Part shown: positions 7,301 through 9,663 of the stretch, in pieces
How the letters are laid out: each line of letters starts with the position of its first letter
How positions within the stretch are numbered: position 1 is the first letter of the stretch
DNA from: an uncultured Methylococcaceae bacterium
GTDB lineage: Bacteria > Pseudomonadota > Gammaproteobacteria > Methylococcales > Methylococcaceae
Assembly: GCA_903910005.1 (NCBI GenBank)
Contig: CAIVXW010000445.1
Span: 1 to 9,663, forward strand
Direction of reading: 5' to 3'
DNA length: 9,663 nucleotides
The notes under the pieces: model-generated
Seen by the model: only the letters and a program-made list of their open reading frames with translations
The model's database searches: none
What the model was told of the DNA's origin: nothing
Made by a program: the position numbers and the translations under genes

Positions 7301-9663
7301 ACCTACCCCGGCTTAACCGGAGATACCGGTTTCAAGTTCAAAACCATCGACAACATTGCACCTGTCGCCGTAGTCAGCACCAGCAAAACCGTACTGACCG
7401 CCGGTCAGGCGGCCACCGTTACCTTCACGTTTGATGATGCCCCGGTCGGATTTGACCTCAGCGATGTCAGCCTCAAGGGCGGTCGCCTTGAAAAACTGGA
7501 AGGAACCGGCCTGGTGCGTACCGCAACACTGATTCCGGCTCCGGATCAGAATGCCCTGAAGGCTACCCTCAGCATTCCGGCCAACGGCTATACCGATGTG
7601 AATGGCAACGGCAACCTGGCCAGCAATGAACTGATCATGACCGGCGACACCGCCAGTCCGGGCGTGAACATCACCAGTACCCGCACCCGCTTCAAGTCCG
7701 GTGATACCGCGCAACTGACCTTCACCTTCGATGAAACCCCGAAGGGATTTACCGCCGATGACATTGCGGTAACCGGCGGCAAGCTCAGCAATTTTGCCGT
7801 GGATCCTGCCAATGCCGCCCAGTACACCGCCCTGTATACCCCGAATACCATTGCACCCGGGGTTCCCAGGGTTACTACAACCCTGAAGGAATATGCGTCC
7901 GGTGGCTATGGGGTCACCAAAAACAATTACACGCTGGCGGCCCGGAACGGCAAGTTCACCCTCAAATATGACATGTACGGTGTACCTGACAAGGCGGAAG
8001 TCTATGTCGATTCGGTGCTGGCAGCTACGACCGGAGGATTCGTGTCCGGCAGCGGAACCCTGACGGTATCTGGAGACATCCTCAAAAAAGGCAGTACGGT
8101 CAACGTAGTCATGACCGGTAAACAGAAGGGAACGGCCTGGAATTACCAGATCAACTATACCAAGGGCGTGGTTGATCCGGCGGATCCTGCCAGCAAGTTC
8201 AGCGGCTCCATTGCGGTTGCTTCGGACACCTACACCGATCTGGCAGGCAATCCCGGCAAGGTCGGTAACAAACTGGCACTGACCGGTGATTTTCTGCCGC
8301 CTACTGTGGACATCGCGATGACCCGCACCACCTTCAAGGCCGGGGATACGGCGGTGGTCACCTTCGACTTTGAGGAAAGCCCCGTAGGATTTACCCTGGC
8401 AGACATCAAGCTGACCGGTGGCACCCTCACGAATCTGGTGACCACGGATGCAGACCAGCGCATTTATACCGCCCTGCTGACCCCCAGTCCCGGCGTCAAT
8501 GCCCTCAAGGGATCCTTGCAGGTTCCCGCCGGCAGTTACACCGACAAGGTCGGTAATCCCGGCGGTGCCGGTAATCCGGTTGAATTGACGGGAGATACCC
8601 TGGTGCCCGCGCTCAGCAGCCTCAGTCCTGCCAATGGCGCGGACAATGTTGCCATTACCGACACACTGGTGCTGACTTTCAGCGAGCCGGTACAGCGTGG
8701 TACCGGAAACATCATTGTGAGCAACGGCACGGACACCCGCACCATTGCCATCACTGACACCCGCCAGGTATCCCTCAAGGGTAATGTTCTGACCCTTGAT
8801 CCGAAAGTTGACTGGCAGGGAAGCAGCACCTACACCGTTGAAATGGCGGCAGGCATCGTCAATGACATGGCTGGTAACCCCTATCCCGGACTCACTGGTA
8901 CCGCTCGTCCTGCCTTCCGGACAGTCAAGGCTATTCCCGCAGAACTGCTGATCAAGGATACCGCAGTAACCGAAGGCAATAGTGGTACGGTGGGGGCGGC
9001 CCTGACGGTAAGCCTGTCAAAGGCATCGCAGCAACCGGTCAGCGTGGCGTATCGCACCCAGGATGGTACGGCCAGTGCGGGTTCTGACTACACCGCCACC
9101 AGCGGCACGCTGACTTTCCAGCCGGGCGAAACCAGCAAGACCATACCGGTATCGGTGCTGGGTGATACCACAGTGGAACCGGATGAAAACTTCCAGATAC
9201 AACTGAGCAACCCGCAGAATGCCAGCCTCAGCACCGCCAGCAGTGCCCTGCTCACCCTGCTCAACGACGACACCATTCCGGTCAGCAATTACACCAAAGG
9301 CCAGGCGGTAATTGATCTGGGCAAAGACTATGGCAAGCTGATCAAGCCGGTGGAGGTGGATGGCCATACCTACTACTTTTGGGATGTGTCGGGGGATGGT
9401 AAGGCAAGTAACGTCCGGGGCGCGGGCTATGCCAACAGCACCGATTACGTCACCCACGACTGGCTGGACAAGCTGTTTCAACAGGATGTGAACGGCAGAA
9501 TAGAAGGCGAGAACGGGGCACCGGTGGTGGGGACGGATGGCGATACGGACAATACCTACCGCTTTGCGACGATTAACGGGGTGAAACTGGCGTTGCCGAC
9601 GATTGGCAACGGAGAGACGGTGGCAACCCGGTTTGGTGGGCAAAACGGCACCGCAGTCAGCGG
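1367..9663 (+). CDS. Giant modular repeat protein: Ig-like (Big_5) repeats, SBBP propeller, Calx-beta; 3' end outside window
   Basis: The frame runs from ATG 1367 to the right edge: 2765 complete codons, with no stop met and the same frame confirmed at many domain boundaries. Order by residue: Big_5-type Ig-like repeats 1-7 (about 9-788), a low-complexity linker (789-814), seven SBBP repeats (815-1212), Big_5 repeats 8-14 (1221-1997), three Ig-like repeats of a second type (1998-2412), Big_5 repeat 15 (2413-2523), Calx-beta (2524-2635), and the start of a C-terminal domain (2636 on). The N-terminus, MKNTHATSGLILSSS, has no charged-hydrophobic signal peptide and enters the first Ig-like repeat almost at once. 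Proteins of this build are usually large extracellular or surface proteins, often calcium-dependent adhesins exported by type I secretion with a C-terminal signal; that signal would be outside the window, so secretion route and adhesion role are inferred. No catalytic domain is visible. No secretion or partner gene is in the window. An alternative is that the 5' end was lost when the IS landed upstream. Confidence 0.93.
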   Translation, partial: MKNTHATSGLILSSSTPEDDAVAVSKTSDLTLVFSENIRNGTGSITLQGLMDKRVFDLSDTTQVKIQNNTLTINPVKDWVEGEHYAVQIPATLVKSTTGKSFVGITDQTTLDFTVEDFQAPVLMRSSPTNQATRVSVNSNLILTFNEPVKAGSGNIIIGNGVDSHTIDVQDQTQVSFRNNVVTINPSTNFASDGSTYVLEMASGVITDLSGNGYNGLVESTRIRFAVADKVAPQLVSSQPTAGAGDVAKDSNLVFTFSEDIQAGTGSIALKGYLDNRSINISDTRQVSISGNLLTLNPALDLRDGSDYSVEIPVSIVKDMSGNDFPGLPGSGTFGFRVTDNQAPVVTRSVPANKAVQVTAGSNLVLTFSEPVQRGVGSIVLTNGTDQVSIDIDNPREVSIKTNVVTINPAVNLQTDGSTYSVQIGSGVITDMAKTPFAGFNDSNPLTFTVVDSKVPSLVAVTPIDKQSGVPRDTTIELTFSEPVQAGTGSLILKSTKDTLSIRMADTKQVAFNGATVVIDPSVALQPNRTYSVTLGNQAIQDMGGNFFGDAASIKPFATFSTGISDKFPVLTASTPTDDQTGIAFDSNLMLTFSEAVSAGRGNITLSNGTGDERIISVTDTKQVSFRGNNLTINPAQDLLPSSEYFVMVEAGAVYGDGGNPFGGIGDDTTLNFTTLDTLAPKLATTIPVDNATGILPGSNLVLTFNEPIRLAAKGNIFLKSATDSRVLDITDTRQVIVSRDKLTLDPATDLQKNTLYSLEIPGTVIVDQAGNKFAGLTGKSTLDFTTHDGKVTKPVKTGTEESGSSESYSPPLSVEWTRLLGSTAWDAGTSVTLGTDGAIYMAGFTQGSLDGQPNQGFSDSVVAKYQPDGTREWVRLLGGSFGDDATALTTGLDGAIYVAGFAADNLAGQVGSGHGDAFISQYQPDGTRNWVSLLGSSNGRDAANTLATGTDGAIYLGGSLSGDLDDQINRSGSWDAFISKYQPDGTREWSRLIGSQGEGSTHAMAVDDKGAIYAAGDAAGTVDGQTSSGSWDAFITKYQPDGTREWLRLMGSDATDSARALAVGKDGAIYMAGQTAGSPDGQTGSGKDDIFISKYQPDGTRDWVRLLGTTEADYVEALTTDADGFIYVAGHTSGNPDGKTVTGGEEAFISKYRPDGTREWFWSFGSSETDEATALVAAPNGVFYMAGSTRGNLADQTNAGDVDMFLSKITRPPVPPDTQSPQLTASIPLNTASGVALDSSLTLVFSEPVQAESGNIIVSNGKDVRTISVADTSQVLLANESIIIDPASDWQGDSNYTVEIPAGIIRDAVGNPYPGLTAPTGLSFRTIDNISPELTDITPARNAVGVALDSTLVLTFSEPVQAGTGDIVLGNGGTDRRTISVTDTGQVIFADNTVTIDPSVDWQGDSTYTVQIAAGVIRDGAGNPHAGLSAGTEPTFRTLDNIKPQLTGSVPASKAERVSLDSPLVLTFSEPVQAGTGNIIISSDKDTRTISITDGTQVSIAGNTVTVDPRVDWQDRSTYTVRLAPGVIKDMANNPHDGLGGTASLNFSTLDSIAPELTGSTPMRDAVEVTPDSKLTLTFSEPVRAGSGNIVLDNGRETRTVSITDTTQVSFAGNTVIVDPAADWQGDSRYTAQMASGVVQDVAGNAYTGLTDANRPVFSILDNVAPQLTGSTPERDATNVALDSPLTLAFSEPVQPGSGDIIVSNGKDTRTISITDTTQVSLKGDTLIIDPVNDWQGDSNYSVQLAAGVIKDLKDNTYPGFTDDNRPVFRTLDNVAPELTTSTPARNATQIAFDSKLVLTFSEPVRAASGSITLVNDHKDSRTIDITDASQVSFSGNTVTIDPAADWQADSRYTAQMASGVIQDMAGNPHAGLTDDTRPTFTTLDDIPPQLETAVQNKPPVALDSKLTLTFNEPVQPGKGVIMLDNGKDTRTIAITDTRQVSFSGNTVTIDPAADWQADSDYTVTMDTGVIRDMAGNTYPGLTGDTGFKFKTIDNIAPVAVVSTSKTVLTAGQAATVTFTFDDAPVGFDLSDVSLKGGRLEKLEGTGLVRTATLIPAPDQNALKATLSIPANGYTDVNGNGNLASNELIMTGDTASPGVNITSTRTRFKSGDTAQLTFTFDETPKGFTADDIAVTGGKLSNFAVDPANAAQYTALYTPNTIAPGVPRVTTTLKEYASGGYGVTKNNYTLAARNGKFTLKYDMYGVPDKAEVYVDSVLAATTGGFVSGSGTLTVSGDILKKGSTVNVVMTGKQKGTAWNYQINYTKGVVDPADPASKFSGSIAVASDTYTDLAGNPGKVGNKLALTGDFLPPTVDIAMTRTTFKAGDTAVVTFDFEESPVGFTLADIKLTGGTLTNLVTTDADQRIYTALLTPSPGVNALKGSLQVPAGSYTDKVGNPGGAGNPVELTGDTLVPALSSLSPANGADNVAITDTLVLTFSEPVQRGTGNIIVSNGTDTRTIAITDTRQVSLKGNVLTLDPKVDWQGSSTYTVEMAAGIVNDMAGNPYPGLTGTARPAFRTVKAIPAELLIKDTAVTEGNSGTVGAALTVSLSKASQQPVSVAYRTQDGTASAGSDYTATSGTLTFQPGETSKTIPVSVLGDTTVEPDENFQIQLSNPQNASLSTASSALLTLLNDDTIPVSNYTKGQAVIDLGKDYGKLIKPVEVDGHTYYFWDVSGDGKASNVRGAGYANSTDYVTHDWLDKLFQQDVNGRIEGENGAPVVGTDGDTDNTYRFATINGVKLALPTIGNGETVATRFGGQNGTAVS
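1391..3730 (+). repeat. N-terminal block: seven divergent Big_5-type Ig-like repeats
   Basis: Units begin at 1391, 1724, 2060, 2393, 2729, 3071 and 3404, each 109-114 codons. The shared pattern is a proline-containing start (APxL...S.P), then LxLTFSEPVxxGxGxI, then DTxQVxF, then NxxTINP or a variant, then YxVxI..GVI.D..GN, closing with FTxxD. This matches the Big_5 (SwmB-like) bacterial Ig-like domain. Unit 1 is the most divergent (SENIRNG in place of SEPVQAG). The units differ considerably from each other, unlike the central block, and most lack the DWQ motif found there. A spacer or stalk role is inferred. Confidence 0.85.
3731..3808 (+). other. Low-complexity linker between Ig block and propeller
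   Basis: Twenty-six residues rich in Lys, Thr, Gly, Glu and Ser (including TEESGSSESYSPP) join the seventh Ig-like repeat to the first SBBP repeat. It is probably a flexible hinge. A shorter Pro-rich linker (PPVPPDT, about 5003-5026) plays the same part on the other side of the propeller. Confidence 0.65.
3809..5002 (+). repeat. Seven SBBP repeats, predicted seven-bladed beta-propeller
   Basis: Seven consecutive units of 58, 57, 59, 57, 57, 57 and 53 residues total 398 residues. Each reads roughly as EWxRLLGS, then D.A.AL....DGAIYxAG, then DGQ, then DAFISKYQPDGTR. This is the SBBP (seven-bladed beta-propeller) repeat. The last unit is shortened and loses PDGTR, ending SKITRPP, as expected for the closing end of the fold. 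The count of seven suits a single closed propeller. Propellers of this type usually offer a binding face rather than catalysis; the ligand is unknown. The DNA repeats are similar enough (for example around the SKYQPDGTR coding segments) to suggest duplication within this gene. Confidence 0.85.
5027..7357 (+). repeat. Central block: seven homogeneous Big_5-type Ig-like repeats
   Basis: Units begin at 5027, 5360, 5696, 6029, 6362, 6695 and 7031, spaced 333, 336, 333, 333, 333, 336 and 327 bases. All carry F(S/N)EPVxxxxG, a TRTIxITDT-like strand, (V/I)DPxxDWQ and YxxxxxxGVI.D. They are far more alike than units 1-7. The last unit (7031) is shorter at its front: the usual STPARNAT turn is replaced by VQNKPP. 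Adjacent copies share long, nearly identical DNA segments. Such arrays normally serve as rigid extenders in surface proteins, and copy number may vary between strains. Confidence 0.88.
7358..8602 (+). repeat. Three Ig-like repeats of a second type (Big_12-like), the middle one interrupted
   Basis: Units start at 7358, 7652 and 8297. The pattern is T(V/R)xxTF..G..A.VTFTFDxxPxGF..xD(I/V)...GG.L.N, then a YTA-type strand, ASL or GSLQVPA, and YTDxxGN, ending LTGD. This resembles the Big_12-type bacterial Ig-like domain; the exact Pfam family is from memory. Units 1 and 3 are 98 and 102 residues; the middle one is 215 because of an insertion (7847-8200). They occur between Big_5 units 14 and 15. 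Confidence 0.75.
7847..8200 (+). other. Domain of about 118 residues nested inside an Ig-like repeat
   Basis: In its sister units the strand TALLTPSPGVN runs straight into ALKGSLQVPAGSYTD. In the middle unit TALYTPN is separated from FSGSIAVASDTYTDLAGN by about 118 extra residues. The insert contains FTLKYDMYGVPDKAEVYVDS, then TGGFVSGSGTLTVSG, and then GTAWNYQINY. The pattern of an aromatic-rich strand, YG.PD, a VYV strand, TGG.VSG.G and a later GTAW is like a small beta-sandwich module seen in other extracellular repeat proteins with a Y..PD....Y...T motif; I cannot name it with certainty. Insert edges are accurate to about five residues. Confidence 0.65.
8603..8935 (+). repeat. Isolated fifteenth Big_5-type Ig-like repeat
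   Basis: A full 111-residue unit (VPALSSLSPANGADNV..., LTFSEPVQRGTGNIIVSNG, TRTIAITDTRQVSLKGN, DWQGSSTYTVEMAAGIVND) sits alone after the second-type Ig repeats. It is most like the central block: TRTIAITDTRQVS is shared with unit 14 and NIIVSNG with unit 8. It probably came from that block by duplication followed by insertion of the intervening domains, or by recombination. Confidence 0.85.
8936..9271 (+). other. Calx-beta domain
   Basis: The segment reads VTEGNSGT, then VAYRTQDGTA.AGSDYTATSG, then LTFQPGETSKTIPV, then VEPDENFQIQLSNP, ending LLNDD. This is a nearly textbook bacterial Calx-beta domain, with the acidic positions (SDY, EPDEN, NDD) that can hold calcium in the family. It covers residues 2524-2635 and supports a calcium-dependent extracellular protein. 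Confidence 0.9.
9272..9663 (+). other. C-terminal domain (incomplete) with a DxSxDG loop
   Basis: After the Calx-beta domain the sequence reads GQAVIDLGKDYGKLIKPVEV, YYFWDVSGDGKA, THDWLDKLFQQDVNG, TDGDTDNTYRFATINGVKLA and LPTIG, and continues off the window. WDVSGDG has the DxSxDG spacing of a calcium-binding loop, and DGDTDN is a second acidic cluster. I recall the combination of YYFWD.SGDG and YR.ATINGV.LALPT near the C-terminus of other large bacterial repeat proteins, but cannot give a family name or function. No RTX nonapeptide repeats (GGxGxD) are reached before the edge. Confidence 0.6.

Noticed and set aside
1391..9271. Repeats considered as a CRISPR array or DNA satellite
   Set aside because: The units are about 333 bases, in frame, and encode protein domains with mostly amino-acid-level conservation; there are no short identical repeats with unique spacers.
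9017..9643. 208-codon open frame on the minus strand
   Set aside because: It is antisense to the Calx-beta and terminal domains, which match known patterns on the plus strand; the reverse product has no recognised motif.

Overview
The window looks like a bacterial accessory region, most plausibly from a proteobacterium. A gamma-proteobacterial host is a guess based on the style of the giant repeat protein and the transposase remnant; nothing in the window fixes the taxon. It holds three things: the AT-rich 3' end of an unrecognised gene (1-456), a decayed and internally deleted IS1634-like transposase (about 580-1063), and one enormous open frame that starts at 1367 and is still open at the right edge (9663).

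The first gene is clearly AT-rich (83 G+C in the 240 bases at 61-300 by hand count), while the giant gene is GC-rich (38 of 60 at 5461-5520). The two are probably of different origin, and the insertion-sequence remnant lies between them. A short hairpin followed by eight T residues (1077-1100) could end transcription arriving from the left. No convincing promoter was found in the 266 bases before the giant gene, but a GGAG ribosome-binding site sits six bases before its ATG.

The giant gene has at least 2765 codons in frame 2. I read it through without meeting a stop. Its product is a modular, secreted-type protein with the following order: seven divergent Big_5-type Ig-like repeats; a Ser/Gly/Glu linker; seven SBBP repeats that should close as a seven-bladed beta-propeller; seven much more uniform Big_5-type repeats; three Ig-like repeats of a second type, the middle one split by an inserted domain of about 118 residues; one further Big_5 repeat; a Calx-beta domain; and the start of a C-terminal domain with a DxSxDG calcium-loop-like motif. 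There is no N-terminal signal peptide, and the first Ig-like repeat begins about eight residues after the start. That suits a type I secretion substrate whose export signal lies beyond the window. Adhesion, matrix or surface function is an inference from architecture.

The most interesting signals are within this gene: a two-repeat higher-order period in the central Ig block, near-identical DNA with only synonymous differences between adjacent repeats, the propeller placed between two Ig blocks of different age, and the nested domain that splits one Ig-like unit.
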